DNA from: Bacillota bacterium
GTDB lineage: Bacteria; Bacillota; Clostridia; Lachnospirales; Lachnospiraceae
Assembly: GCA_023408815.1 (NCBI GenBank)
Contig: JAEYJO010000079.1
Span: 1-51,861 of the forward strand
Direction: 5' to 3'
Length of the DNA: 51,861 bases
Shown: positions 33,997 to 42,685 of the stretch, one piece after another
Numbering within the stretch: the stretch's first letter is position 1
Layout of the letters: every line of letters starts with the position of its first letter
Position numbers and translations under genes: made by a program
The notes under the pieces: generated by a model
What the model saw: only the letters and a program-made list of their open reading frames with translations
Databases searched by the model: none
Told to the model about the DNA's origin: nothing

Positions 33997-35666
33997 TAAA
34001 ATCCCTCCTTTACGATTCGAGCCGCAATCTCCTCACCGTTTAGCTGTCTGCCGTCATATTTCAATATTCCGGCATCCGTTTTAATCCCTGTAACTTCGGC
34101 AATCAACGATGCAAGCTGACCGGTATAGTTCTGTTCAACATGAATAATGTACTTGGCCGATGCTGCCATTTGCTTCAGCAATTTTTGCGGAAGCGGCCAG
34201 ATGTCGCCAAACACCAATGCACCATAACGCTTTCCACCTTTTTGGTTGAGCAATTGTACGGCTTCCTCCAACGGACCATACAAAGATCCCCATCCCAAAA
34301 GCAATACATCAGGATCCTGTTCTCCCAGTAATTCGGGTTCCAGAAGCTCCTGCTCCATCAGCGCCAGCTTACCCATACGTTTTTTCATCATACGGACACG
34401 AGTCTCACTGTCCTCTACAATGTGTCCATACTCATCATGTTCGTCGGTGTCAGCCGCAACAAAGCCTTCACTTGTTCCAGGGAATTTGCGTGGAGAAATG
34501 CCGCTTTCCGTAAAACGGTAGCGGGCGTAATCCCCTCCGTCAGATCCCTCTTCCGGTTCGTACAGCGCAATCTTTCTAGAATCCAATATCGGAACAGCAG
34601 CCGTAGAGTCGGCCAGATACTGGTCACTGAGAAGAATCACCGGAATTTGATATTTTTCTGCCATGTTGAAAGCACGGATGGTTTGATAAAACGCGTCCTC
34701 ATGATGACGCAACGCGATGACCATGCGCGGGAACTCCCCCTGCGAGGCAGAGATAACAAATTTCAAATCGCTCTGCTCCGTGCGCGTAGGAAAACCGGTA
34801 ACAGGACCGGGGCGCTGCACATCCACCACGACAAGCGGGATTTCAGCCATGCCGGCTAAACCAAGGGCCTCCACCTTCAGGCTGAAGCCGCCGCCAGAGG
34901 TACCCGTCATTGCCCGCGCGCCTGCAAAAGAAGCACCGATAGCCATGTTAATTGCCCCGATTTCATCCTCAGCCTGCTCCACAACAATTCCTGTTTCCGC
35001 AGATTTCAGCGACAAGTACTCCATAATGGAAGTGGAGGGTGACATAGGGTATGCCGAATAAAACTTCACTCCTGCTGTCAGGGCGCCCAGTGCCAGCGCC
35101 TGGTTGCCGGAAATGATCATGTGATCGGATGCATCCCCTCCGGCATGCTCAAATTTCTGAAGCACTGCATTATATCCGGCCTGTGCAGCCTGAACATTAA
35201 TATCGACATATTCCGCTTTCACAGATTTTCGGAAAACACTGTCCGCCTGCTCGGTGCTCATGGGAATACCGAACAGCTTCAACACTGCGCCGATAGCCAC
35301 ACTGCTCGCCACGCGCGCGTTACCTAGTTCCTTCGCTATAGATGTCATATCCAGTTTAATAACAAAATCATCATCTGTTTCGACGGCACTGTCACAGAGA
35401 ATAAATCCGCCGTCCCGTAAATGTTCCCGGTGTATAGCGACGGTTTCTTCATTGAGAGCGACGATGCCATCCAGCCTTTCGCTGTGACAACGGGGGGCCT
35501 GCTCACCAAAACGAATCCGCGAAAAGTTATGCCCCCCTCGAATACGCGACATCAGATCGCGCACTGTAAATACGCTGCAGCCCGACTGCTTAATCCAACG
35601 TTCCAATATTGCCGCAGTAGTATCCACGCCTTGGCCTGCAGCGCCGCCAATCAAAAGATTGTACAT
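33996..35666 (-). CDS. korA: 2-oxoacid:acceptor oxidoreductase, fused gamma-alpha subunit
   Basis: 556 aa. The N-terminal gamma domain (about 1-175; LLIGGAAGQGVDT at the start) joins an alpha (PFOR pyrimidine-binding) domain (SGNQALALGALTAGVKFYS, YPMSPSTSIMEYL, EQAEDEIGA). The C-terminal part is the PFOR domain II type. It forms a complex with the downstream beta subunit. No separate ferredoxin (delta) subunit lies beside it. Confidence 0.92.
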   Translation of the reverse strand: MYNLLIGGAAGQGVDTTAAILERWIKQSGCSVFTVRDLMSRIRGGHNFSRIRFGEQAPRCHSERLDGIVALNEETVAIHREHLRDGGFILCDSAVETDDDFVIKLDMTSIAKELGNARVASSVAIGAVLKLFGIPMSTEQADSVFRKSVKAEYVDINVQAAQAGYNAVLQKFEHAGGDASDHMIISGNQALALGALTAGVKFYSAYPMSPSTSIMEYLSLKSAETGIVVEQAEDEIGAINMAIGASFAGARAMTGTSGGGFSLKVEALGLAGMAEIPLVVVDVQRPGPVTGFPTRTEQSDLKFVISASQGEFPRMVIALRHHEDAFYQTIRAFNMAEKYQIPVILLSDQYLADSTAAVPILDSRKIALYEPEEGSDGGDYARYRFTESGISPRKFPGTSEGFVAADTDEHDEYGHIVEDSETRVRMMKKRMGKLALMEQELLEPELLGEQDPDVLLLGWGSLYGPLEEAVQLLNQKGGKRYGALVFGDIWPLPQKLLKQMAASAKYIIHVEQNYTGQLASLIAEVTGIKTDAGILKYDGRQLNGEEIAARIVKEGF

Positions 35667-35847
35667 AATGCCAATGCCCTCCTTTATTCTTTAGCCTTAA
35701 AGTTTGAAGTGCTTATGAAGATTATATCAGAAACATTAAGTATTATAAAGTGTTTAAATACTGTTCTAGAGAAACGCCTTTTTATTAACAGAACTTTTAT
35801 GAAGTATCTGACCGGCAGATGTTCTACAACCTCATAAAAAGCAAAGA

Positions 35848-35865
35848 AGCCAATCACAATCGGCT
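35848..35865 (-). terminator. Possible terminator downstream of the CHAD gene
   Basis: AGCC...GGCT stem with interrupted pairing, followed on the minus strand by TTCTTTGCTTTTT. A second hairpin, AGAAACTC with GAGTTTCT, lies at 35950-35976 right after the stop at 35981. Otherwise 35667-35980 holds only the upstream region of korA. Confidence 0.5.
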
Positions 35866-35980
35866 CCTTTCAATAAAATGGTGTTACTGATTATTTTGTA
35901 TATTTGCAGAGATGTAATAGGAAAACATAAGATATGATGCCCGGCACGTCTGAAACTCTGTGTAAAAGGAGTTTCTGCGT

Positions 35981-37336
35981 TTACCGAACAGTCTTAACCG
36001 CCTTGATCTTTTCCAGGCTTTCTTCCATCATACGGATTTGATATCCGCTGATGAGCGCACCCTCATAACGCATTTCAGCAGAATCGTCTTGAGCAGTGAG
36101 GCTTTCAAGCACAGCTAGATTCCTGTGCGTGTCGCAATAATTTCCGAATATATCCTGCAGACCCTTTAAAAAAGCAATGGTATCTTCTTTTTTAAGCTTA
36201 AGCAACGGATTGATTATGCTTAGTGCATAACGGAGCTTCTTGATTTGAATCCGTACTCTGTGGATTGCCGCATAATCATTATCAGCGATCCCATCTATGC
36301 TGGCGTTTATTTTTCCCAGCTGCTTTCTAATCCGTTTTCGGGAAAAAGACGCAAACGACTGCGGATTGGACTCTTTTTGCGTTTCCCCGGTGCCGGCTGC
36401 CTGCTGAGGCAATACATCCTCTATCCATGTCAAAACATCGAAAATAACCGACATCATATCCGACCTGTCTCCGTAAACGAGGTCCTGTTCCTTTTGACGT
36501 TCGGACGTAAGCGCCGTCACCAATACGGTTCGCTCCTCTTCAAGCGGAGGATACACTTTAAGGAGCTTGATCCATTTTGATTTCAAAACATCGATTTCCC
36601 GAAGACGTCCCATTTTATTCGCAAGCTGTCGCATCTGATTCTGCACTTTTGTATATTGTGCGGACTCTAATAATGGTTTCGCAAAGGACAGAACTGCCCG
36701 AAATGTTCTGACGTTTATCCGAAATTGATGTACGGTCTCCGGATCACCGGGAGCGTCAAGAAATTTATGCAAAGCTTGAAAAGCTTCATGGCATTGAAAA
36801 CGTAAGATTTTCTGGAATTCGGAGACAGCCGCCGCATGAGGCTTAATTTTAAGCCCTTTCGGATGGACGGTCTCGGGAAGCAGCATCCATTCCGGCCAGG
36901 CATTCAACGGTTCTTTCGATACGATGCTGAAGCCTACAGCGCCGCCTTTCCCGAACGGAATCGTAAATCCGCAGAGCCGCCGGCTCCAAGCGCTTAAATG
37001 GGGCTCATGACCTACAACGACGAGAGTAAAAGAAGGATCAAGGCTTTTGTACGCTTTCTGCAATCCTTTATAGTCTCCGCTTTCCACCCAGTCAAACTGT
37101 TCAACCGCTTCTGTTCCCATATAGTCAGCAATTAGCCGGGCAGTTTGCATCGCCCGCGGCAGTGCACTTGAAACAATCCTCAATTTCTGGCTGCCGAAAT
37201 GTGATGCTAACGCCGGAAGCGTTCTTTCAATATCCTTTATCCCTTTCTCCGTCAGCTTTCTTTGGGCCTCGTCATGGACCTTTTCTCTAGATTCTGCCCT
37301 CCCATGACGAATCAGTATCAATTTCTTCTCCACCAT
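35981..37336 (-). CDS. SixA-like phosphohistidine phosphatase fused to CHAD domain
   Basis: 451 aa. The N-terminal histidine phosphatase domain (about 1-165) has RHG in LILIRHGRAE and a second His in VVVGHEPHLS. The CHAD domain (about 185-450) has repeated HQFRINVRTFRAVLSF and IHRVRIQIKKLRYAL helices rich in His and Lys that bind polyphosphate. The ATG has AGGAGGTGATAT upstream. It lies 3 bp after the CYTH gene, so the enzymes probably act together on polyphosphate or inorganic triphosphate. Confidence 0.9.
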   Translation of the reverse strand: MVEKKLILIRHGRAESREKVHDEAQRKLTEKGIKDIERTLPALASHFGSQKLRIVSSALPRAMQTARLIADYMGTEAVEQFDWVESGDYKGLQKAYKSLDPSFTLVVVGHEPHLSAWSRRLCGFTIPFGKGGAVGFSIVSKEPLNAWPEWMLLPETVHPKGLKIKPHAAAVSEFQKILRFQCHEAFQALHKFLDAPGDPETVHQFRINVRTFRAVLSFAKPLLESAQYTKVQNQMRQLANKMGRLREIDVLKSKWIKLLKVYPPLEEERTVLVTALTSERQKEQDLVYGDRSDMMSVIFDVLTWIEDVLPQQAAGTGETQKESNPQSFASFSRKRIRKQLGKINASIDGIADNDYAAIHRVRIQIKKLRYALSIINPLLKLKKEDTIAFLKGLQDIFGNYCDTHRNLAVLESLTAQDDSAEMRYEGALISGYQIRMMEESLEKIKAVKTVR

Positions 37337-37339
37337 ATA

Positions 37340-38056
37340 TCACCTCCTAATGGCGTAGGCTGCTTTGTCCAACTGTTCCAGTCCGCGTTTGTATTTTGAG
37401 GTTTCAGAAACTATTAATCCATCAACTTTTTTCTCAAGATCATCTGAAAGCAGTTTTAATTCTGTTCTATGCGAATCATCGGATTTCAGTTCGATCTCCA
37501 ATTGAAAATCCTGTATAGTTTCCCCGCTTCTCTTATAAATAACATCATCCAGGGCCATTTCCAGACATACTCTGTCGGCCGAGAGCCGTACAGGCTCACG
37601 ATCGTTTTCGATGACTAACGCTTCAACCAAAAGATCAGTTTCTCGTAAAAATCCGAGGTGCATGCAAATAAAATTCCTGTTGTCACTTAAAACCGGCCTT
37701 TCAATAGGCTTTTGGATTTCAAGACGTTCCGTTTGGTCGAACCTGGCTTCACCGGATACCGGCTTTTTAATAGTAAGCTCATACTTGCCGGCCTTCTCTC
37801 TGATCCTTAACGAACAATCATGTTTATCCAGCATTCCGCCATTTGTATCAAAATAGGTATCGATTTGCTTTTGCTTTGGCTGTATTTCATAGGTATAGCC
37901 AAGCCGCTTCTCTATTGTCTTCAAATACTCTTTTACTGCGTCAAAAATACGTCTGCTTGAAAAGTGGTATTTCATTTCAATCTCAGTCGGCCTTTCAGAT
38001 TCACATATATTCTGCGTCGTTTCGCTCGGTTTGTCCATCTCGTTAATTTTTACCAC
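37340..38056 (-). CDS. CYTH-domain (triphosphate tunnel) protein
   Basis: 238 aa. The ExExK signature EIEMK (about residues 26-30) opens the CYTH tunnel fold. IDTYFDT, LRIREKAGKYELTIKKP and DFQLEIELKS supply further charged strands. Such enzymes hydrolyse inorganic triphosphate, thiamine triphosphate or short polyphosphate. GTG 38056 is the longest start but lies within the AGGTGG site; ATG 38038 is an alternative. It forms an operon with the SixA-CHAD gene. Confidence 0.88.
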   Translation of the reverse strand: MVKINEMDKPSETTQNICESERPTEIEMKYHFSSRRIFDAVKEYLKTIEKRLGYTYEIQPKQKQIDTYFDTNGGMLDKHDCSLRIREKAGKYELTIKKPVSGEARFDQTERLEIQKPIERPVLSDNRNFICMHLGFLRETDLLVEALVIENDREPVRLSADRVCLEMALDDVIYKRSGETIQDFQLEIELKSDDSHRTELKLLSDDLEKKVDGLIVSETSKYKRGLEQLDKAAYAIRR

Positions 38057-38218
38057 CTCAATTCAGTAACCGGCTGTGCTTTTTCAAGAAAGCTTTTAAT
38101 AAACCTTTTCTTGTGTAGCGTTACACAAATTTCTTGTGATTATACCTATACCATAATATTGCCGGATTCATGGGAGACTAAATATTGCTTTACCTGTTAC
38201 AAAGATTATACCATAAAA

Positions 38219-38257
38219 AAATCGTTCCTATAGGACACAATCCCTATAGGAACGATT
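38219..38257 (-). terminator. Terminator of tRNA-Leu(UAA)
   Basis: AAATCGTTCCTATAGG and CCTATAGGAACGATTT pair perfectly, followed by a T-run on the minus strand, 4 nt beyond the tRNA 3' end. Confidence 0.9.
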
Positions 38258-38261
38258 TGAC

Positions 38262-38345
38262 TGCGGAAGAAGGGACTTGAACCCTCACGATGTAACCATC
38301 ACAAGATCCTTAGTCTTGCTCGTCTGCCAATTCCGACACTTCCGC
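38262..38345 (-). tRNA. tRNA-Leu (anticodon UAA)
   Basis: 84 nt class II tRNA. Acceptor GCGGAAG pairs with CTTCCGC; the anticodon stem CAAGA/TCTTG encloses CTAAGGA with anticodon TAA; GGTTCAAGTCC T-loop; long variable arm. CCA is not encoded. Confidence 0.95.
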
Positions 38346-38464
38346 ATAGCGCAATTACTTACGCCGCAAGTAGGATAGTATCATTTTGAAAGAAAAAAGT
38401 CAATATATTTTTAACAATTTTATAAAAATTATCCCTCGTAATTATATCCCAAGTCTTCTGTCAC

Positions 38465-38872
38465 TTATTCCCCCAACTGAGAAGTACACGAAGGACACCG
38501 TATTGCTTTCATATGGATATCGCTGTAGCAATACGGACATTTCTTCATTGCAGGGGTCTGCTCCTCCTGCTTCTTGCCTGCCGATATGAGCTTGTTCATC
38601 AGTTTGACGATCAAAAATATAACGAACGCCATTATGATGAAATTTACAAGGCTGGTCAAAAAGGCACCATATGCAATCGTTACCCCGAAAACCTCCAGCT
38701 TCAGCAAATCGAAGTTCTGCCCTGCAAAAACACCGATAATCGGTGAAAGGATGTTGTCTGTCAGAGATGTTACCACCCCCTGAAAAGCGGCACCAATAAT
38801 TACACCGACAGCCAGATCCATAACGTTTCCTTTTGAGACAAATGCTTTGAACTCATTAAAAAATTTTTTCAT
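38465..38872 (-). CDS. mscL: Large-conductance mechanosensitive channel with zinc ribbon
   Basis: 135 aa. FKAFVSKGNVMDLAVGVIIGAAF is typical of the MscL N-terminus and first helix, here FKAFVSKGNVMDLAVGVIIG. A second helix NFIIMAFVIFLIVKLMN follows. The C-terminus adds a zinc ribbon (CPYC at about 112-115, CPSC at about 127-130), common in Clostridia but absent from E. coli MscL. It opens under osmotic downshock. Confidence 0.94.
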   Translation of the reverse strand: MKKFFNEFKAFVSKGNVMDLAVGVIIGAAFQGVVTSLTDNILSPIIGVFAGQNFDLLKLEVFGVTIAYGAFLTSLVNFIIMAFVIFLIVKLMNKLISAGKKQEEQTPAMKKCPYCYSDIHMKAIRCPSCTSQLGE

Positions 38873-39117
38873 CGTAAGAATTCTCCTTCTAAACTAATAA
38901 TTTCTTTCAGGTTCATACGCTCGAGTATACCATAATATAAAAGTTTTAAAAGATAAAAACCGCAAAATATCGGAGAATTATCCACTTTTACCATTGTATT
39001 CCATGTCTTCTCCTGCTATAATATAAGCAATCATAGAGATATTATACCCTATTTAACCATCTTACAAAAGCGAAAAGAAGGCACGGATGCCTCTGTAACT
39101 ATCAAAGGAGTGATTAT

Positions 39118-39894
39118 ATGAATATTAATGTAAGATCTGATGTTTCTTATTTATTTTCCAATTTATCATCTTCCGGTTCAAGTTCCAGTCTCGGCAATCT
39201 GAACTATTTATCCGACTATGCCAGCATTAAGAACGGAAGCTACGGAAAACTTTTAAAAGCATACTATAATAAAGTAGGCAGCGATTCTTCGAGTACCTCA
39301 ACGAGCAATTCCTCGAAGCTTTCTACTTCTCTGGCCGCAGATTCCGTCAAGACTCTGACTGCCATCGAAAGCTCTGCCGGTAAGCTGAAAGAATCTGCCG
39401 ATGCTTTGATCAACAAAGGGACGGATTCTTTATTTAAAGAGAAAAATGTAACTACAAAAAATGACGACGGCACTACCAATACCACGAAGCAGTATGATAC
39501 GGAGGCTATCTATAAAGCCGTATCGACCTTTGTTACCAACTATAATTCTCTTATTGATTCGGTATCGAAATCGGATTCTTCTTCTGTTTCGAAGGTTGCA
39601 TCCAATATGACCAATATCACAAGTTTATATTCTAAGACGTTGGAAAAAGTCGGAATTACGGTAGGAAGCGATAAAAAACTCACACTCGATAAAGAGGCTT
39701 TTGAATCGGCCGATATTTCTACTCTAAAGTCCGTATTCAATAATTCTCCTTCATTTGCTTACAGCATTTCAACTCAGGCTTCCTATATCGACTATGCTGC
39801 AAGCCGCGAGGCTCTGAAAGCAAATACTTACAATGATACCGGTTCTTACAGCAGCAATTATTCCGTAGGTAATTTACTTGACAGCTTGTTGTAA
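39118..39894 (+). CDS. Ser/Thr-rich FliD-like (hook-cap related) protein
   Basis: 258 aa, rich in Ser, Thr and Lys, with no Cys. About residues 120-250 resemble the C-terminal part of flagellar hook-associated proteins (YKAVSTFVTNYNSLIDS, VGITVGSDKKLTLD, STLKSVFNN). No signal peptide or other flagellar gene is present. A good AAAGGAG ribosome site precedes it. Perhaps a secreted cap-like protein or a relic family; function unknown. Confidence 0.6.
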   Translation: MNINVRSDVSYLFSNLSSSGSSSSLGNLNYLSDYASIKNGSYGKLLKAYYNKVGSDSSSTSTSNSSKLSTSLAADSVKTLTAIESSAGKLKESADALINKGTDSLFKEKNVTTKNDDGTTNTTKQYDTEAIYKAVSTFVTNYNSLIDSVSKSDSSSVSKVASNMTNITSLYSKTLEKVGITVGSDKKLTLDKEAFESADISTLKSVFNNSPSFAYSISTQASYIDYAASREALKANTYNDTGSYSSNYSVGNLLDSLL

Positions 39895-39920
39895 CGTGAA
39901 AGATTCAAGTACATAATATC

Positions 39921-39955
39921 AGCGGGTCGGCAAAATAAAGCCGACCCGCTGTTTT
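39921..39955 (+). terminator. Terminator of the FliD-like gene
   Basis: AGCGGGTCGGC and GCCGACCCGCT pair perfectly around an 8-nt loop and GTTTT follows. Confidence 0.9.
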
Positions 39956-39991
39956 AATGATAACGCATCTGTTTTTATGTACCATGAGTGC

Positions 39992-40057
39992 TTTTATTTC
40001 ATAGGAAACCGAAACTTTACTACTACAACGTAACAAGGTCTTTCCTATGAAATAAAA
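39992..40057. repeat. Long inverted repeat
   Basis: TTTTATTTCATAGGAAA and TTTCCTATGAAATAAAA pair over 17 bp around a 32-nt loop. It lies between the FliD-like terminator and the tRNA terminator, with no gene of its own. Confidence 0.65.
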
Positions 40058-40094
40058 ATCGCCTTTATGAAAACCGAAGTTTCATAAAAGCGAT
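40058..40094 (-). terminator. Terminator of tRNA-Leu(CAG)
   Basis: TCGCcTTTATGAAA pairs with TTTCATAAAaGCGA; on the minus strand TTTTTATTTC follows. It lies 4 nt after the tRNA. Confidence 0.75.
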
Positions 40095-40097
40095 AAG

Positions 40098-40181
40098 TGC
40101 AGGAAAAGGGACTTGAACCCTCATGATATTGCTATCACACGGACCTGAACCGTGCGCGTCTGCCAATTCCGCCATTCCTGC
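40098..40181 (-). tRNA. tRNA-Leu (anticodon CAG)
   Basis: 84 nt class II tRNA. Acceptor GCAGGAA/TTCCTGC, anticodon stem CACGG/CCGTG with loop TTCAGGT giving CAG, GGTTCAAGTCC T-loop and a long variable arm. CCA is not encoded. Confidence 0.95.
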
Positions 40182-40316
40182 ACGCAAAGATTATTTTATA
40201 TGCTTTTTGGCATTCTGTCAACAGTTAAATTAATATTTTAAAGTATCTTCAAATGTACTTAAAAATACGTCATCCCCTTTTATAATGGAGCGGATGGTGA
40301 ATCATAGGCCCTCGAA

Positions 40317-40583
40317 TCATATTAAACTTTTTACAATAAGCAAGCTCTCAAATAAGGTTACCATTCTATAGTCATTGCTCACCAGCTCCTTATCCTTCTC
40401 ACACTCTTCATCTTCTTCACATTCCGAATCTTTATATTTGTATAAAACGCCTGCTTCTACTCCATAATCATTCAGCTCACTTCCCGTCAACATATTAAGC
40501 CCAAGTTCTTCGCATAATGCCCTAAATGCGTCAAATTTATCTATATTCCCCTCTATTGCCGTTTTCATCATTACTTTTGCCAT
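40317..40583 (-). CDS. Small acidic protein, not recognised
   Basis: 88 aa. Begins MAKVMMKTAIEGNIDKFDAF and has an acidic Cys-containing patch (ECEEDEECEKDKE, about 54-66). No domain recognised. A region of about 160 bp downstream of the SOS-box gene separates the two. It may belong to the accessory region that begins after the tRNA-Leu gene. Confidence 0.5.
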   Translation of the reverse strand: MAKVMMKTAIEGNIDKFDAFRALCEELGLNMLTGSELNDYGVEAGVLYKYKDSECEEDEECEKDKELVSNDYRMVTLFESLLIVKSLI

Positions 40584-40697
40584 AATTTCAATACCTCTTT
40601 TTCTTTTTACATAAATCTCTTCAGATTATCCCATAGTGTGTCTGAAAACTGCTCGTGCCGAACAAGACGCTTCACTTTGTGGGAGACAAGGTGTGAT

Positions 40698-40727
40698 CGG
40701 GGATGCGTAGTGGAGCTACGTTCCCCG
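40698..40727. repeat. GC-rich intergenic hairpin
   Basis: CGGGGA and CGTAG on the left pair with CTACG and TCCCCG on the right with small bulges. It sits in a stretch (40640-40740) unlike its AT-rich surroundings and may be a dispersed intergenic repeat. Confidence 0.45.
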
Positions 40728-40745
40728 CAGTATGCCGCATAATGT

Positions 40746-41057
40746 TCATTCTTTTATCGTCAGAAATATGCTGTATTCACCAGATATCAGCTCGTAGCTT
40801 ACCGTATAAGTATTAAGCAGCCTGCTGCCATACTGCAGCTTATCGATCCTATCAATAGTACATAAATCGATCTCTTCAGCACCGGAATTTCCTCCGGCAT
40901 ATAACAACAGCCGATTGCCTTCTCGTTTACGCAGCATTTCATGTAATATCGCCTTACGGGATTTTATCTCAAAGTTGGTCATCTTGGGCAAAACTTTTAC
41001 AACCAGAGCTTGTCCTATATATTCATCGAGTTCATCTAAAAAGTCATTCGTTTCCAT
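40746..41057 (-). CDS. Small SOS-box-controlled protein, not recognised
   Basis: 103 aa from ATG 41057; GGAGG lies just upstream and overlaps an earlier in-frame ATG (41069). Acidic N-terminus (TNDFLDELDEYIGQALVV), then a basic helix and a beta-rich end. It faintly recalls the size and layout of YolD-like proteins that accompany SOS polymerases, but I cannot confirm that. A LexA box lies 14 bp upstream of the start. Confidence 0.55.
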   Translation of the reverse strand: METNDFLDELDEYIGQALVVKVLPKMTNFEIKSRKAILHEMLRKREGNRLLLYAGGNSGAEEIDLCTIDRIDKLQYGSRLLNTYTVSYELISGEYSIFLTIKE

Positions 41058-41070
41058 GCTCCCCTCCATT

Positions 41071-41084
41071 CGAACGTTTGTTCT
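41071..41084 (-). promoter_or_regulatory. LexA (SOS) box
   Basis: CGAACGTTTGTTCT matches the Gram-positive LexA consensus CGAACNNNNGTTCG except the last base. It lies immediately upstream of the 103-aa gene's ribosome site. Confidence 0.7.
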
Positions 41085-41242
41085 TTTCCCATATTATTAC
41101 ATTTAGAAGGGGCTGTCAATATCTAATGTTCAGAACATATAAAGGAATATTTTCATCATGTTGATAAGTAAAGGTTAATACACCGTGCCCTCTGGGTATT
41201 GCGCCCTGCGCACTTCTCTTTATTCCAAAAATATTATCCGCT

Positions 41243-42241
41243 TTAACGATAGTATTTTCCTCTCACTATATATGGCAGGCACTTCCTTCTTATTTCCAAG
41301 GGTGTCGTATTTCCAGCAGAAAACCCATATTCATCAGATAAGTCCTTAATTCTCGTAAATCCTCTTTGGTTCAGCCTCACATAGAACAATTTGATATAAT
41401 ACTCAACCGGTTTGTTCTCTCTGTCGCATACCTCTTTTACATAATTAACAAAGCCCGAAATATACAGCATATCCGCGGATACGCTATAACCCGCATATTG
41501 AGATATGCGAATGAAATACTTCCCGATAATTGCCGCCATTCTGGATTTGTACAGTTCATCGGTCAGGTCTCCTATTTCCTTTATCTTTAATATATAATCT
41601 TTATATTGGTTCATGTCCTGAACACTAATTTTATTATTATCTCCGATAAATTCCTTTCTCGTCCAGCATACTTCCCATGTATAACAGCTTTTGTATTGAA
41701 TCAGCAATTCAAAAAATCTGTCTGACATCTGCTTGCAGACTCCGCCTGCATATATTGTGCGATTGTCAAAATCGACATCGCTGTATTTAAGTCTTATAAA
41801 ATCATCGATCGTCCTTATGCCTTCATAGAATCCTCTGATCAACATCTCGTAAAACAGTTTGTTAAGTCGAAGACTGGCTATCAGGTATTCCACCGTATCA
41901 TCGTAAAAGGCCGTAATATCCATCGCTTCAATGCTTTTAAAAATAAAAGCCTCATCATCGAATTCCTCATCTCTAAGATGATTACTGCTTATATATCCGT
42001 TACTGGCGCACCAATCTAAGAATAGACTCAGTTTATTCTTTTGATTTAAAACATACTTGATTGATTTCGGATTCCCACAGATTTTATAAATAACGAAATT
42101 CACCAATTCCTCTCTGGACATACCGAATACATCTGAAGTCCATACAATCTCCTTATTTAACGCCTGCGCTGCCGCCTTATTGATCTGAATGAAATCCAGA
42201 ACCATTTTCTTATATTCTTCAGGGGTATATTGTCTCAGCAT
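41243..42241 (-). CDS. Tyrosine-recombinase-fold protein, MrpR-like phage repressor candidate
   Basis: 332 aa from ATG 42241, preceded by GAGGT at 7 nt; the frame to 42331 runs through the promoter. The catalytic-domain motif EGIRTIDDFIRLKYSDVDFDNRTI is recognisable in part as GIRTIDDFIRLKYSDVDF, the Arg-I region. I cannot find the HxxR box or nucleophile Tyr context, so it is probably not an active integrase. SPbeta's master repressor MrpR has the same fold without catalysis and about 325 aa. It is divergent from the element's early promoter, fitting a repressor. Confidence 0.65.
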   Translation of the reverse strand: MLRQYTPEEYKKMVLDFIQINKAAAQALNKEIVWTSDVFGMSREELVNFVIYKICGNPKSIKYVLNQKNKLSLFLDWCASNGYISSNHLRDEEFDDEAFIFKSIEAMDITAFYDDTVEYLIASLRLNKLFYEMLIRGFYEGIRTIDDFIRLKYSDVDFDNRTIYAGGVCKQMSDRFFELLIQYKSCYTWEVCWTRKEFIGDNNKISVQDMNQYKDYILKIKEIGDLTDELYKSRMAAIIGKYFIRISQYAGYSVSADMLYISGFVNYVKEVCDRENKPVEYYIKLFYVRLNQRGFTRIKDLSDEYGFSAGNTTPLEIRRKCLPYIVRGKYYR

Positions 42242-42270
42242 ACGGTGTACCTCTTTTCTCATATGAGGTA

Positions 42271-42300
42271 AATATACTATATTTATGACAGTTATGTCAA
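42271..42300 (-). promoter_or_regulatory. Promoter of the repressor-like gene
   Basis: On the minus strand TTGACA (42295-42300), an 18-bp spacer and TATATT (42271-42276). Flanking palindromes CTCATATGAG (near 42260) and TGACA-N4-TGTCA (42286-42299) may be operators. Confidence 0.7.
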
Positions 42301-42358
42301 GGAATATTTCCATTATGTTCATCTCATACAAGCCGTTTTTACATAATTAATTTATTCC

Positions 42359-42387
42359 TTGACAAACATATGTTCGAGTGCTACTAT
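42359..42387 (+). promoter_or_regulatory. Early promoter of the phage-like element with LexA box in the spacer
   Basis: TTGACA (42359-42364), 17-bp spacer, TACTAT (42382-42387). CAAACATATGTTCG (42363-42376) differs from the LexA consensus CGAACATATGTTCG by one base and covers the spacer, so LexA would block polymerase. DNA damage should induce this promoter. Confidence 0.75.
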
Positions 42388-42469
42388 CTGTATATGGCAA
42401 TACCGCGAACGCTCCTTGATAACTTAATAGGATAAATCAAATAAAAAAGGAGGATCATCAAAACAATAA

Positions 42470-42685
42470 ATGAAAGAATCACAACGTAACAAGCTGCGTA
42501 TACCGACGCGGGAAGAGTTTCACCGCTCATATGCAGGAGAAGTAAGTCCTCGTGATTTCACTCCGAACCGTCCGGCAGGTTCGACAATCCGGGAGACTGT
42601 TAATGTTTTAATTTTTAATGATGAATGCAGAAAAAAAATTAATTATTCGAACTTCACAAATAAGGAAAGGAACCATAGCTTATGA
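42470..42685 (+). CDS. Small basic protein, first gene of the phage-like operon
   Basis: 71 aa. Begins MKESQRNKLRIPTREEFHRS; no domain recognised. An AGGAGG site is 16 nt upstream, longer than ideal. It overlaps the next gene by 4 bp (ATGA), which supports it as a real gene. Confidence 0.5.
   Translation: MKESQRNKLRIPTREEFHRSYAGEVSPRDFTPNRPAGSTIRETVNVLIFNDECRKKINYSNFTNKERNHSL

Noticed and set aside
33229..33999. Plus-strand frame of 256 codons
   Set aside because: Antisense of korB with no protein-like features.
40098..42241. tRNA-Leu(CAG) as attachment site of the phage-like element
   Set aside because: No duplicated tRNA 3' end was seen in the window and no active integrase is evident.
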